From Streptomyces sp. TLI_235 (GTDB taxonomy: Bacteria > Actinomycetota > Actinomycetes > Streptomycetales > Streptomycetaceae), in assembly GCA_002300355.1 (NCBI GenBank), contig NSGV01000001.1, positions 744,001-808,000 on the forward strand: 64,000 nucleotides of DNA, in the 5' to 3' direction. Numbering within the stretch: the first letter of the stretch is position 1; the number at the start of each line of letters is the position of its first letter. Shown here piece by piece: positions 26,390 to 35,870 of the stretch. Position numbers and translations under genes: made by a program. The notes below the pieces were generated by a model, which was not told the origin of the DNA, ran no database searches, and was given only the letters and a program-made list of their open reading frames with translations.

Positions 26390-27095
26390 GGGACCGCCTT
26401 TTCGGGGGTGGTGGAGATCTCGACGTCGCCGTCGAGGACTCGGAAGCAGGTCTCCTCGATGACCACGGTGACGGTCTTGCCGGCGTGCGCGACGCCGGGA
26501 CGGAGCTTCTGCCCGGCGACTGCGAAGGTGCCGTCTGCTCCGACCCGTCGGATGGCCCTCCGCGGTTGGGACGGAGGCGGCGGCAGTGGGGTCGTGGAGA
26601 CCCGGGCGCCGGTGAGTTTCGCGCGCCGCTGTAGTGGGATCGGGGCTGGGAGCGTCTGGACCAGGACTCCGGCGTGGATCACATACATCAGGCTGCCGTC
26701 GAATCGCAGCGTGACCTGCTTGCCGGCCAGGCCGGAGCCGAGGGCGACGGGCGTCTGGCCGAGCGAGACCTCACCGTCTTTCGTCGCCTTCCGGTCGACC
26801 TCGACGACGGTCGCGGGCGCCAGCGGCTTGTCCGGCCTGATGCCGCCCTGGGGCTCCGGCCCCGCGAGTCGACCGCCCCGCAGGAGCACCACTGCAGATC
26901 GGCGTCGGTGAAGGTCATCGAACGCGTGCGGATCAGCTGTCCGCCCAGCAGGACGTGGACGGTGCGGTGACTGAGCCAGACCGTGACGGTCCGGCCGGCC
27001 AAGGTCGGGCTGAACTTCAGGCTCTGTCCCTGGGGCAGCATCACGTGCCGGCCGGGGCCGATCACGCCCTCGAACTCCACGGCCTGGACAGGGCC
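26390..27095 (-). pseudogene. IS481-like integrase/transposase, C-terminal remnant
   Basis: On the minus strand two frames join near 26895. The first reads GRHVMLPQGQSLKFSPTLAG and VTVWLSHRTVHVLLGG; the second reads EVDRKATKDGEVSLGQ, LAGKQVTLRFDG and then ADGTFAVAGQKLRPGVAHAG with EETCFRVLDGDVEIS. These repeated small beta-barrel units match the C-terminal tail of a group of actinobacterial IS481-family integrase-core transposases. The catalytic core, N-terminus and terminal inverted repeats are not seen, so it is a dead fragment. It lies between the metallo-hydrolase remnant and the TetR gene, whose 5' end it seems to have replaced. Confidence 0.6.
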
Positions 27096-27699
27096 TTTAC
27101 TCGGCGCCACCGTCGAAACCGTGCGGGCCGCTCTCACGCTGGTCGACGAGGAAGGCGCCGCGCTCTCCACCACCCGCATCGCGGCCCGACTGGGCGTGAA
27201 GGGGCCCTCGCTCTACAACTACGTCGCCAGCCGCGACGAGATCATCGCCGGCATCAGCGACCTCATCGTCGCCGAGATGGAGCTCGACCCGACCGTCCAA
27301 CCCTGGACCGCTGCCCTCGACGCCTGGGCCCGCTCCTACCGCGCCGCCCTCACCCGCCACCCGAACATGGTGCCGGTGCTCGCGTCCCGCCCGACCCGGT
27401 CCCTCGCCGCCCTGCAGGCCTACGCCTGCGCCTTCACCATGCTGCGGGAGGCCAGCTGGCCGGAGGACCACGTCCTCCAGGTGGTCCAGTCCATCGAGTA
27501 CCCCCTGATCGGCTCCGTGCTCCACCTCGACCACCCGCACGACGCGGCATGGACGGACGAGGCACTGCCAGCCGGACTCGAACCACTGCGGAACGCCCCG
27601 CCCCACTTCCGCGAGCAGGCCTTCGAGGCCGGGCTCGCCGCACTGATCCACAGCTACCGGGAGACCCTGAACGACCTTCAGGCCGGGAACAGCAGCTGA
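27095..27699 (+). pseudogene. TetR-family regulator with displaced 5' end
   Basis: From about residue VETVRAALTLVDEEGAAL onward this is a TetR regulator: helix-turn-helix TTRIAARLGVKGPSLYNYVA, then a C-terminal ligand domain of normal length ending at 27699. No ATG, GTG or TTG with a ribosome site lies at the expected start; the frame continues upstream into antisense of the IS remnant as far as GTG 26983. GTG 27119 would cut helix 1. The gene may therefore be silent, or expressed as a fusion with a foreign leader of about 40 residues. The helix-turn-helix itself looks intact. Confidence 0.6.
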
Positions 27700-27705
27700 C
27701 CGCCC

Positions 27706-27858
27706 GACAACGACGCGACATGGCGGATCGACTACCAGATCGCCACACCCGGCCTCGCCGCGAAGACGGCCGAGGCCCATGTCGAACGCGCCGCCACCCA
27801 CGCCGAGCGCTGGAGCGACCACGCTCCCGTCACCGTGGTGTACGACCACGGATTCTGA
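27706..27858 (+). pseudogene. Exonuclease III (Xth-type) C-terminal remnant
   Basis: The frame DNDATWRIDYQIATPGLA, then AERWSDHAPVTVVYD and a stop, is the conserved C-terminus of exodeoxyribonuclease III, including the catalytic SDHAP motif. Only about 50 residues remain, directly after the TetR stop and without a start or ribosome site. The rest of the enzyme is missing. This supports the view that the region is a deletion scar. Confidence 0.75.
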
Positions 27859-27985
27859 CGGTCCCTGCCGACCAGGTCCCCGGCGCGCGCTGCGGTTGTG
27901 GCCGCACATGTCCGCCGGTCTCCGTGCCGAATCCGCGAGCGCGGCGACGGTCGTCGGGGCGGCGTGCGGCGCACCCTTCAGCCCG

Positions 27986-29410
27986 TCACCCCTTCAGCAC
28001 CCCGAGCGGGACCAGCCGGGCGACGATGCGGCTGAGCCCGTTGCGCTCACTGGCGGTGACGACGGCGTCGACGTCCTTGTAGGCCTCCGGGGCCTCCTCC
28101 GTCGCACTGCGCCACGAGGTCGGGCGGGCCGACACGCCGGCCGCGACCAGTTCGGCGCGCAGGTGGCGGATATCGATCTCGCGCTGGGCGCGGTGGCGGC
28201 TCCAGACCCGGCCCGCACCGTGGCAGGAGGAGTAGAACGCCTCGTTCCCCGGCAACCCCGCCAGGACGTAGGACGCCGTGCCCATGGTGCCGGGGACGAA
28301 GACCGGCTGCCCTGCCCCGGCCAGGTCGGCCGGCAGGTCCGGGTGGCCCGGCGGCAGAGCTCGGGTGGCGCCCTTGCGGTGGACGCAGAGCAGTCGGCGC
28401 TCTCCGTCCACCTCCTGGCGTTCCAGCTTGGCCAGGTTGTGCGACACGTCGTAGAGCAGGTCCAGCCCGTAGCCGGTGTTCTCCCGGAACGCCGCTCGGG
28501 CAGCGTCGGCCAGCAGGTGGCGGTTGGCGCGGGCGTAGTTGGCCGCGGCGGCCATCGCCCCCAGGTAGTCCCGGGCCTCCGGGGAGTCCACCGGGGCACA
28601 CGCCAGCTGCCGGTCGGGGACGGAGATCCCCCGGCGGTGCATCACGGCCTCCATCCGCCGGACATGGTCGGTACAGATCTGGTGACCCAGGCCGCGCGAG
28701 CCGCAGTGGATCATCACGCAGACCTGATCGGTGCGCAGACCGAAAGCCCGGGCGCATGCTTCGTCGTAGATCCGGTCGACGGCCTGGATCTCCAGGAAGT
28801 GGTTGGCCGAGCCCAGGCTCCCGACCTGGCCCGCCCCGCGCTCCAGCGCGCGGTCGCCGACGTGCGTCACGTCCGCGTCGTCCACCGCCCCGCCGTCCTC
28901 GCAGCGGTCGAGGTCGCGCGGCACCCCGTGCCCCATGTCCACCAGGTAGCGGGCGCCGCCGCGCAGCAGGTCGGCCATTTGCCGGCGCCCGGCGGGCCGC
29001 CACAGGCAGCCCCGCCCCAGGCCGCGCGGGATCAACGGGTCCAGCCGGTCCATCAGCGCCGGCAGCACCTCGCGCACCGTGTCCCGGCCGAGCTCGCTGG
29101 TGAGCAGCCGGACCCCGCAGGAGATGTCGAATCCGACCCCGCCCGGCGACACCACGCCGCCGGCCCCGACCTCCGTGGCCGCCACCCCGCCGATCGGGAA
29201 GCCGTAGCCCCAGTGGATGTCGGGCATCGCGTACGAGGCCCGGACGATACCCGGCAGTGAGGCGACGTTCGCGACCTGTTCGAGTGCGCGGTCGCCCTCG
29301 TCGAGCGGCAGCAGCCCGTGCGGGGCGAAGATCACCCCGGGCACCCTCATCACGCCGCTGCGCTCGATCCGGTAGCGCCAGGGGGTCTCCTCCACCAGTC
29401 GGACGTCCAT
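27986..29410 (-). CDS. rtcB: RtcB RNA-splicing ligase
   Basis: 474 residues from ATG 29410 (GAGGAGG upstream, [16 protein letters not shown] start); an in-frame ATG at 29464 would add 18 residues. RtcB joins 2',3'-cyclic phosphate and 5'-OH RNA ends using GTP and Mn2+. Key motifs are present: [14 protein letters not shown] (metal Cys), [28 protein letters not shown], and CHGAGR, whose His is the guanylylation site in the family. The [14 protein letters not shown] segment is also standard. The archease gene lies just upstream on the same strand, the usual pairing. All catalytic residues I can place are intact. Confidence 0.96.
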   Translation of the reverse strand: MDVRLVEETPWRYRIERSGVMRVPGVIFAPHGLLPLDEGDRALEQVANVASLPGIVRASYAMPDIHWGYGFPIGGVAATEVGAGGVVSPGGVGFDISCGVRLLTSELGRDTVREVLPALMDRLDPLIPRGLGRGCLWRPAGRRQMADLLRGGARYLVDMGHGVPRDLDRCEDGGAVDDADVTHVGDRALERGAGQVGSLGSANHFLEIQAVDRIYDEACARAFGLRTDQVCVMIHCGSRGLGHQICTDHVRRMEAVMHRRGISVPDRQLACAPVDSPEARDYLGAMAAAANYARANRHLLADAARAAFRENTGYGLDLLYDVSHNLAKLERQEVDGERRLLCVHRKGATRALPPGHPDLPADLAGAGQPVFVPGTMGTASYVLAGLPGNEAFYSSCHGAGRVWSRHRAQREIDIRHLRAELVAAGVSARPTSWRSATEEAPEAYKDVDAVVTASERNGLSRIVARLVPLGVLKG

Positions 29411-29492
29411 GTCAGCCGATGCCTCCTCGGCCCTGTCACGCTCATGTGCCACGGTGGCGCTCATCCGCCGCGATGCCCGGGCCGCGCACCGG

Positions 29493-29936
29493 TCAGACGT
29501 CCAACGTCACGTGGCACCGCCAGCCCCCCGCCGCTTCTCTCGTCATCCGCAGACCGTGCAGGGACACCGCCTTGGGCACCGCGCCGACCTGCTCGACCAG
29601 GGCGATGTCCACCATGGCCAGTCGCATCCACACGCCCGCCCCCGTGCGCCGGACCGACACCCGGGCCGGCAGCTCCCCGGCCGTCTCCGCCCGGAAGATC
29701 ATCTCCTCCAGTGCCGAGACCAGCAGCCGCTCGTCGGTGTCGTCGGCCAGCTCGTACTCCCGCTCGGTGCGCACCGCCCCCGGCGGGATCTCCGCGAAGC
29801 CCCCGACCGCCCCGTGCACCGCCTCCGCGACGCACTCCTCCCGCTCCGGGGCCCATGCCTCGACAGCCAGATCCCCGGTGTGCGGCACGGTCCGGTGACC
29901 AGTGCCGCCGGGTGCTGCGCCCGGTGCGCCGTTCAC
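29493..29936 (-). CDS. Archease (RtcB activating protein)
   Basis: 147 residues from GTG 29936, which has GGGGGAAG nine bases upstream. The opening [19 protein letters not shown] has the HTGD/adenine-type motif of archease, and the end WRCHVTLDV is typical. Archease speeds multiple turnover of RtcB and broadens nucleotide use. It lies about 80 bases upstream of rtcB and is divergent from the HAD gene at 30023. Confidence 0.92.
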   Translation of the reverse strand: MNGAPGAAPGGTGHRTVPHTGDLAVEAWAPEREECVAEAVHGAVGGFAEIPPGAVRTEREYELADDTDERLLVSALEEMIFRAETAGELPARVSVRRTGAGVWMRLAMVDIALVEQVGAVPKAVSLHGLRMTREAAGGWRCHVTLDV

Positions 29937-30022
29937 ACCACCAGTCTTCCCCCGGAACGGGCCCGGCGGCAGCCCGGGGAACGGAACGTGCCGCACGGCC
30001 GGGCCGGCGCTATGGTCGGCCC

Positions 30023-30838
30023 ATGCGGCACCGCACCACGACACCCGTCAGCGCGGCCCTGATCGACATCGACGGGGTGCTCACGGTGTCCTGGAAGCCC
30101 ATTCCCGGGGCCGTCGAGGCGCTGGAACGGCTCCGGGAGGCGGGCCTTCCCTTCCTGCTCCTCACCAACACGACCTCGCGCACCAGGGCCTCGATCGCGA
30201 CGACCCTCGCCGGTGCGGGCTTCCCGGTCTCGGCCGAGTCCATCCTCACCGCACCCAGCGCCACCGCGGCCTTCCTGGCGGAGCACCATCCCGGTGCCCG
30301 CTGCCTCCTGCTCAACAGCGGCGACGTCCGACAGGACCTGACAGGGGTGGCCCTGGCCGAGGACGACGAAGCCACGGAGGGGGAGGACGTGGACGTCGTC
30401 CTGGTCGGCGGCGCCGGCCCCGAATTCGGCTACCGGGCCCTCAACCGTGCGTTCGGCCACCTCCAGCGGGGCGCCCGCCTCGTCGCCATGCACCGCAACC
30501 TGTACTGGCGCACCGACCGGGGCCTGCAGCTCGACGGCGGCGCCTTCCTGTCCGGCCTGGAGCAGGCCTCGGGTCAGCGGGCCGAGGTGGTCGGCAAACC
30601 CGCTGCCGCGTTCTTCACCGGGGCGCTGACCCGGCTGGGAGTCGCGGCGGACCGGACGCTGATGGTGGGCGACGACATCGAGTCCGATGTGCTCGCCGCC
30701 CAGCGCTGCGGCATCAGCGGCGTCCTCGTGAAGACCGGGAAGTTCCAGGACCGTGCGCTCCGCGACGCCGACGGAACCCCCGACCACGTCCTCGACTCCG
30801 TCGCCGATCTGCCGTTCCTGGTGGCGCAGTTGTCCTAG
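30023..30838 (+). CDS. HAD-IIA family hydrolase (LHPP/NagD-like)
   Basis: 271 residues. Motif I is LIDIDGVLTVSWKPIPGA with the nucleophile Asp pair; motif II is FLLLTNTTSRTR; then VVGKPAAAFF and motif IV MVGDDIESDV. This is the HAD-IIA layout (NagD, LHPP, 4-nitrophenylphosphatase-like); the substrate cannot be predicted. The start ATG follows a purine-poor leader. It is divergent from the archease gene, so an rtcB/HAD bidirectional promoter lies between 29937 and 30022. Confidence 0.9.
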   Translation: MRHRTTTPVSAALIDIDGVLTVSWKPIPGAVEALERLREAGLPFLLLTNTTSRTRASIATTLAGAGFPVSAESILTAPSATAAFLAEHHPGARCLLLNSGDVRQDLTGVALAEDDEATEGEDVDVVLVGGAGPEFGYRALNRAFGHLQRGARLVAMHRNLYWRTDRGLQLDGGAFLSGLEQASGQRAEVVGKPAAAFFTGALTRLGVAADRTLMVGDDIESDVLAAQRCGISGVLVKTGKFQDRALRDADGTPDHVLDSVADLPFLVAQLS

Positions 30839-30847
30839 CGTTGGAGC

Positions 30848-31960
30848 ATGGACACCGACGTGGTGACGCTGTTCCTCTGCGGGGACGTGATGCTCGGGCG
30901 CGGTGTCGACCAGATCCTGCCGCACCCGGGTGCTCCGAGGCTGCTGGAGCCGTACGTGCGGGATGCGCGGGACTACGTCGGGTCGGCGGAGGCCGTGAAC
31001 GGCCCGATCCCCCGCCCGGTCGACTTCTCGTGGCCCTGGGGCGAGGCCCTGGCGCTGCTCGACCGGGCCGCGCCCGACGCCCGGGTGCTGAATCTGGAGA
31101 CGAGCGTCACCCGGAGCGACGACTTCGCGCCGGGCAAGGACGTGCACTACCGGATGAACCCGGCGAACCTTCCCTGTCTGGCCGCGGCCCGGCCCGACGT
31201 CTGCGTACTGGCCAACAACCACGTGCTGGATTTCGGCGTCCCCGGGCTCCAGGAGACGCTGGCCGCGCTGTCGGGCGCGCGGCTGCAGACGGCGGGAGCG
31301 GGGTGGGACGCGGGCGAGGCCCGACGGCCCGCGATCGTCGAGGCCGACGGCGGCCGCCGAGTGCTGGTCTTCGCCTTCGGTACCGCGTCCAGCGGGATTC
31401 CGCGGACCTGGGCCGCGTCCGAGCAGCAGGCCGGCGTCCACTTCGTCTCCGAGGCGTCGAGCGCCGACGCGGCCGAGGTCGTCGACCGGGTGCGGCGGGT
31501 GAAGCGGCCGGGCGACATCGTGGTCGCCTCGGTCCACTGGGGTTCCAACTGGGGCTACCGCGTCTCCCGGGAACAGGTGCGCTTCGCACGCGCACTGATC
31601 GACGGCGGTGTCGACGTGGTGCACGGGCACTCCTCGCACCATCCCCGTCCCATCGAGCTCTACCGCGGACGGCTGATCCTCTACGGGTGCGGCGACTTCA
31701 TCGACGACTACGAGGGCATCGCCGGCCACGAGCAGTACCGGGACGACCTGCGGCTGCTGTACTTCGTCTCGGTGGAACCCGACAGCGGGGAGCTGGTCGG
31801 TGTGCACATGGCACCCGCACAGGCTCGACGGATGCGGCTGGAGCACGCCTCCCCCGAGGACTCGCAGCACCTGCGCGAGACGCTCGACCGGGTCAGCCGC
31901 CGCTTCGGCGTACGAGTGGGTTCCGGGCCGAACGGCATGCTGGCGCTCCTGGCCGCGTAG
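30848..31960 (+). CDS. CapA-family protein (poly-gamma-glutamate-type metallophosphatase fold)
   Basis: 370 residues. The N-terminal FLCGDVMLGRGVD, then LNLETSVTRS, CVLANNHVLDFG, VASVHWGSNW and VVHGHSSHHPRPIE are the ordered metal-ligand motifs of the CapA/PGA_cap calcineurin-like fold. No signal peptide or membrane segment is seen, unlike PgsA/CapA of Bacillus, so it is probably cytoplasmic and not a capsule anchor. It begins ten bases after the HAD gene, implying one transcript. Substrate unknown. Confidence 0.88.
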   Translation: MDTDVVTLFLCGDVMLGRGVDQILPHPGAPRLLEPYVRDARDYVGSAEAVNGPIPRPVDFSWPWGEALALLDRAAPDARVLNLETSVTRSDDFAPGKDVHYRMNPANLPCLAAARPDVCVLANNHVLDFGVPGLQETLAALSGARLQTAGAGWDAGEARRPAIVEADGGRRVLVFAFGTASSGIPRTWAASEQQAGVHFVSEASSADAAEVVDRVRRVKRPGDIVVASVHWGSNWGYRVSREQVRFARALIDGGVDVVHGHSSHHPRPIELYRGRLILYGCGDFIDDYEGIAGHEQYRDDLRLLYFVSVEPDSGELVGVHMAPAQARRMRLEHASPEDSQHLRETLDRVSRRFGVRVGSGPNGMLALLAA

Positions 31961-32122
31961 GAGAGCGGGCGTGACCGGAGGACCTCCCGAGGTCTTCCCG
32001 CTCCCGCGACTCCCGCGAGCGGATCCACACCCCGCACGTACCAGGAGCGGGTGGATCAGCCGCCCTCCTCGGTGGGAGGCTGGGACCAGGGCCTGAGCGC
32101 CGACGACCGATCCGAGCACGTG

Positions 32123-32644
32123 ATGCCCACGAGGATTCTGCTGGAGGGGCGCCCCGGCAGCGGGAAGACGACCGCGATCCGCCGGCTGGCGGCGTTGCTG
32201 CGCACCCGGGAGGCCGTCGGCTTCACCACGGAGGAGATCCGCGAGGGCGGCGCCCGGGTCGGTTTCGCGTTGGAGACGCTGACGGGCCGGAGAGGTGTGC
32301 TCGCCCAGGTCGGGTTGCCGGGGCCTCCGCGGGTCGGGCGGTACGGCGTCGACATCGGAGTGATGGAACGGCTCGCGCTGCCCTCGCTCGCGACGCCTCT
32401 GGGGCCCGGCACGCTCGTGCTCATCGACGAGCTCGGGCGGATGGAACTGGCGTACTCCCCGTTCCGGAACGCCGTCCGGGCCGTGTTCGCGGCCGACGTG
32501 GATGTGGTCGCCACCGTGCACGCACAGCACGCCCCCTTCACCGACGTCCTCAAGCGCCGTACCGACGTCGAGCTGATCCAGCTGACCCGGGCGAACCGGG
32601 ACGTCCTCCCGGAGCGGCTGGCGGCGCGGCTGGAGGGACGGTGA
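32123..32644 (+). CDS. THEP1-like nucleoside-triphosphatase
   Basis: 173 residues from ATG 32123 (GTG 32120 is adjacent and in frame). P-loop GRPGSGKTTAIRRL, then GFTTEEIREGGARVGF, and Walker B LVLIDELGRMEL match the THEP1/NTPase_1 family of small nucleoside-triphosphatases with unclear biological roles. The ribosome site is weak. It overlaps the following small ORF by four bases (GTGA). Confidence 0.88.
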   Translation: MPTRILLEGRPGSGKTTAIRRLAALLRTREAVGFTTEEIREGGARVGFALETLTGRRGVLAQVGLPGPPRVGRYGVDIGVMERLALPSLATPLGPGTLVLIDELGRMELAYSPFRNAVRAVFAADVDVVATVHAQHAPFTDVLKRRTDVELIQLTRANRDVLPERLAARLEGR

Positions 32645-33006
32645 GCGGCGCGGTGCCCCACCGGGGCCGGGCGGGCGCCGCGATCGTCCGGCGACGCGAC
32701 GGCTGGCGGGCCGGGCTCCTGGCCGCCTCCGACCGGTGGGCCGGGCGCGCCGACCGGTGCGCCGATTGGACCGGCCGGGGCGTCGAGCGGTGCCGCCGGT
32801 GGGCGCGCGAGGGCTCGCAACGGCCCGGGGAGCTGGCACCGCCGTCGTGGTTCTTCCTCGCCCTGCCGTTCGGCATCACCTGGTACCGGGTGACGGGTGG
32901 CGCTGCGCGGGCCTGGTGCGGACTGGCCCGCCCGGTGTGCCGGGTCGTCGCCGGAGCCCTCTCCAGGGTGCTCACCGCATTGGCCCTCGTCCTGTCACGG
33001 CCGTGA
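32641..33006 (+). CDS. Small Arg-rich hypothetical protein
   Basis: 121 residues, starting at a GTG that overlaps the THEP1 stop. The first 70 residues are rich in Arg, Trp and Cys (DRWAGRADRCADWTGRG). There is one short hydrophobic stretch (PPSWFFLALPFGITWY) and a second weaker one near the end. No family is recognised. The 4-base coupling and GC-rich third positions favour a real gene, but its composition could also arise from shadow coding. Confidence 0.45.
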   Translation: MSGAVPHRGRAGAAIVRRRDGWRAGLLAASDRWAGRADRCADWTGRGVERCRRWAREGSQRPGELAPPSWFFLALPFGITWYRVTGGAARAWCGLARPVCRVVAGALSRVLTALALVLSRP

Positions 33007-33318
33007 CCGGGAGACGACGCGCACGTGGTCACGGCGGTACTGAACGCCTGAGACGGTTCCTGGATCAGTGGTTCTCGGATTCCTTCAGCCACTCGGAGGA
33101 TCGGCACGTAGGCCTGAACCACGGCTCACGCGTCGATGCCGAGCCGTCGGCCCGTGGATAGACTGACCAAGCGTTCCAGGAACGGACCCGGCGCGGGCGG
33201 CGGAGCACTCATGCGCCTCGTTGTCGCACATGTACGCCACTCTCCGTGACCGCACGGCGATGGCAAACCTGTCGCGGATGATCCGGCAGCGGGCCATCGA
33301 TCGGACGGGAGCCCTGCC
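33007..33318. other. Intergenic region upstream of the SpoIIE-like regulator
   Basis: 312 bases with no gene-like frame. It contains a slightly AT-richer part (33055-33110) and the leader of the phosphatase gene, which begins after CGGGAGCC. No promoter, terminator or repeat could be defined with confidence. Confidence 0.4.
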
Positions 33319-35454
33319 ATGGCGAACACGTCCAGGTCTCCGGACGGCCACGACCCCGAGATCACCCTCCCCGTGTCCGCCCGCGCTCCTTCGCCGTCGT
33401 CGGGCTCTCCCGGTGACACCGAGCCGACCGCGGCCAACGACCGGCTGGCGCTCAACGGCATGGGCAGCTTCGACTGGGACCTCGACAAGGGCACCTACCA
33501 CCTCGACGACGTGGGCCTGGAAGTGTTCGACCTGCGGGCCGACGAGTTCGACGGAGTGCCCGCGTCACTCTCCGCCAGGGTGCTGCCGACGGACAGCGAG
33601 CGGCTCGACAACGCGGTGTCGCTCGCGCTACGGGAGGGGCACCTGACCTTCGCGTCCTATTTCCGCCTGGTCTGCCGCGACGGAACCCTGCGCTGGGCCC
33701 ACACGCAGGGGCGCATCCTGCGCGACCCGCAGGAGCACCCGTACCGCATCGTCGGCATCGTCCGCAACGCCGAGGAGGAGCTGGCCCACGCCGAGGGGAT
33801 GCGTACACTCGCCGCTGACCGGCGCCGCCAGACCGACTCCGTGCGCGCCACCACCGAAGCCCTCGCCCGCGCCATCACCGTCCGCGACGTGACCAACGTG
33901 CTGACCGACAGCGAAGGGCTGCGACGCTTCGGGGCGGACGGGCTGGCCCTCGGACTGGTGGACGGGGACGTCATGCGCCTCGTCGCCGCGACCGAGCAAC
34001 CGTCGGCAGAGCTCAGGGCCCAGGACGACCTGTCGCTGACCCACCTGGAGGACGGGCTGCCGCTGTCCGAGGCCGTGCTCACCCGGCGCGCGCGATTCGT
34101 CGGCACCAGGGAGGAGCTCACCACCCGCTACCCCCGTCTGCTGCCCTATGCCGAGGAGATGGGGATCGAGGCGGCGGCCTTCCTGCCCCTTGCCGCCCAG
34201 GCCCGCACCATCGGCGCGCTGGGCCTGTTCTACCGTGACAGGCACCACTTCAGCACCGAGGACCGCAACATCTGCATCGCGCTCAGCAGCGCTGTCGCGC
34301 AGTCCCTGCAACGCGCCATGCTCTTCGACCAGGAACGCGAATTCGCGACCACGCTCCAGACCACCATGCTGCCGCGCCGCATCCCCGAGATCAACGGCGG
34401 TGAGGTGGCCGTCCGCTACCGCGCCGGCCGCAGCGGACGCGAGGTGGGCGGGGACTGGTACGACGTCATCCCTCTGCCGGGTCGGCGGGTGGGTCTCGTG
34501 GTCGGCGACGTGGAGGGGCACGACAGCCACGCGGCCGCCATCATGGGTCAGTTGAGGATCGCTCTGCGGGCCTACGCCACCGAGGGGCACACTCCCGCCA
34601 CGGTCATGGCCCGCGCGTCCAGGTTCCTCGCCGATCTCGACACCGAGCGGTCCGCGACCTGTATCTACGTCGACGCCGACCTGGAGACCGGAACACTGCG
34701 CATGGTGCGGGCCGGCCACCTCGAACCACTCGTGCGGCACAGCACCGGCCGTACCGGCTGGGCCAGCGTCCGCGGTGGCCTGCCGCTCGGCGTGGCCACG
34801 GTCTTCGGCCAGGACGGCTACCCCGAGACCCGTCTCGACCTCAACCCCGCCGACACCCTGCTCCTGTGCACCGACGGCATGGTCGAACAGCCCGGTCGGG
34901 ACATCGCGGACGGCATCGAAGCGCTCGCCGCCGCCATGCGCGCCGGCCCGCTCGGCACCGAGGCGCTCGCCGACCACCTCTGCGGCGGCCACCCGAGCCG
35001 CCTCGGCAGCAGCGACGACGTGGCGCTCCTGCTGCTGCACCGCGCAGCCGAACCCGGCGCCTACGCCACCCGGCAGATGACCCAGCACGTCCACCAGGCA
35101 GATCCGGAAGGGCTGGCGGAGACCCGGGCCATGCTCCGCCAGGCCCTGGCCGCGTGGGGCGCGGCCGACCTCCTGTCCGACATCGAACTCACTGCGGACG
35201 AACTGATCACCAACGCCCTGGTCCACACCGACGGGGGCGCACTGCTCACCATAGAACTACGGGCCGGGACGGCCCCCTGCATCCGTCTGGAGATCCAGGA
35301 CCGCTCCAGCGTCCTGCCGCGCCGCCGGACCCCCGGCGAGACCGCCACCTCCGGCCGCGGCCTGCTGCTGGTGGACGCCCTCAGCGGGAGCTGGGGCGTG
35401 GAGCCGCTCGGCAGCGGCAAGAACGTCTGGTGCGAATTCCCGCTGGCGAGTTGA
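33319..35454 (+). CDS. PAS-GAF-PP2C (SpoIIE-type) phosphatase with HATPase anti-sigma-like domain
   Basis: 711 residues. A PAS domain (about 40-150, GSFDWDLDKGTYHLDD) is followed by a GAF domain (165-335, GIEAAAFLPLAAQARTIGAL). The SpoIIE-type Ser/Thr phosphatase (345-560) has GREVGGDWYDVIPLPGRRV, LVVGDVEGHD and LLLCTDGMVEQ with the metal Asp residues. A C-terminal HATPase domain (575-710) has IELTADELITNALVHT. This arrangement is abundant in Streptomyces and links a sensed signal to anti-anti-sigma factor dephosphorylation and sigma-factor release. The partner sigma factor is not in the window. It is monocistronic and precedes the polysaccharide operon. Confidence 0.94.
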   Translation: MANTSRSPDGHDPEITLPVSARAPSPSSGSPGDTEPTAANDRLALNGMGSFDWDLDKGTYHLDDVGLEVFDLRADEFDGVPASLSARVLPTDSERLDNAVSLALREGHLTFASYFRLVCRDGTLRWAHTQGRILRDPQEHPYRIVGIVRNAEEELAHAEGMRTLAADRRRQTDSVRATTEALARAITVRDVTNVLTDSEGLRRFGADGLALGLVDGDVMRLVAATEQPSAELRAQDDLSLTHLEDGLPLSEAVLTRRARFVGTREELTTRYPRLLPYAEEMGIEAAAFLPLAAQARTIGALGLFYRDRHHFSTEDRNICIALSSAVAQSLQRAMLFDQEREFATTLQTTMLPRRIPEINGGEVAVRYRAGRSGREVGGDWYDVIPLPGRRVGLVVGDVEGHDSHAAAIMGQLRIALRAYATEGHTPATVMARASRFLADLDTERSATCIYVDADLETGTLRMVRAGHLEPLVRHSTGRTGWASVRGGLPLGVATVFGQDGYPETRLDLNPADTLLLCTDGMVEQPGRDIADGIEALAAAMRAGPLGTEALADHLCGGHPSRLGSSDDVALLLLHRAAEPGAYATRQMTQHVHQADPEGLAETRAMLRQALAAWGAADLLSDIELTADELITNALVHTDGGALLTIELRAGTAPCIRLEIQDRSSVLPRRRTPGETATSGRGLLLVDALSGSWGVEPLGSGKNVWCEFPLAS

Positions 35455-35870
35455 CCATCTGATGGCGGTTCACATGTGCGGCCCCCGCAACCAGATGCGC
35501 CACCTCGACCCCGGGCCCTGAGCGCGGCCCGGCCGTCAGTGGCGGGACGCCTCGGGACTGCCGGTGCAGGCAGCCCTGAGAACTCCCGCAACACACGTCA
35601 CAATGCACGTCTTTTTTCTCAAGAAACCCACGCACTAACCGTTCCGTAGATCAAGTTCAAATATCGAGCACGCGTTTCACACATCGCCCCCGTCGGGCGT
35701 CCCCGATGCTCTAGATTGATTGTCGATTCGCACAGTTGGATGCGAGTCGCACTAATGATCCATAGGTCCGGCGTCGACGGTTTCCCATGCACCTCGGGAC
35801 TCCGGCGGGACATACGAGTCTGCCGACGTCCGGGCGGGATGTTCACGCAGCACTGCAGTAGCCGGTTATG
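35455..35870. promoter_or_regulatory. AT-rich upstream region of the exopolysaccharide operon
   Basis: About 416 bases between the phosphatase stop and the leader repeats. From 35575 to 35760 the DNA is clearly less GC-rich than anywhere else in the window (for example CACGTCTTTTTTCTCAAG and TCAAGTTCAAATATCGAG), which fits a promoter and regulator-binding zone. An imperfect inverted repeat, GATTCGCA-8 bases-TGCGAGTC (35725-35748), is a possible operator. A minus-strand 75-codon frame here was not accepted as a gene. Confidence 0.5.
35725..35748. promoter_or_regulatory. Inverted repeat, candidate operator
   Basis: Arms GATTCGCA and TGCGAGTC (7 of 8 pairs) around the 8-base spacer CAGTTGGA, about 230 bases upstream of the first exopolysaccharide gene and within AT-rich DNA. 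Size and symmetry suit a dimeric regulator, but no cognate protein can be named. Confidence 0.3.

Noticed and set aside
29933..32839. 968-codon minus-strand frame across the HAD, CapA and THEP1 genes
   Set aside because: Antisense shadow without domains; all three plus-strand genes have clear motifs.
33085..33501. Small minus-strand frames upstream of the SpoIIE-like gene
   Set aside because: They overlap the start of a clear gene antisense and show no conserved features.
35619..35846. 75-codon minus-strand frame in the operon upstream region
   Set aside because: No ribosome site, no family features, and it lies in AT-richer regulatory-looking DNA.
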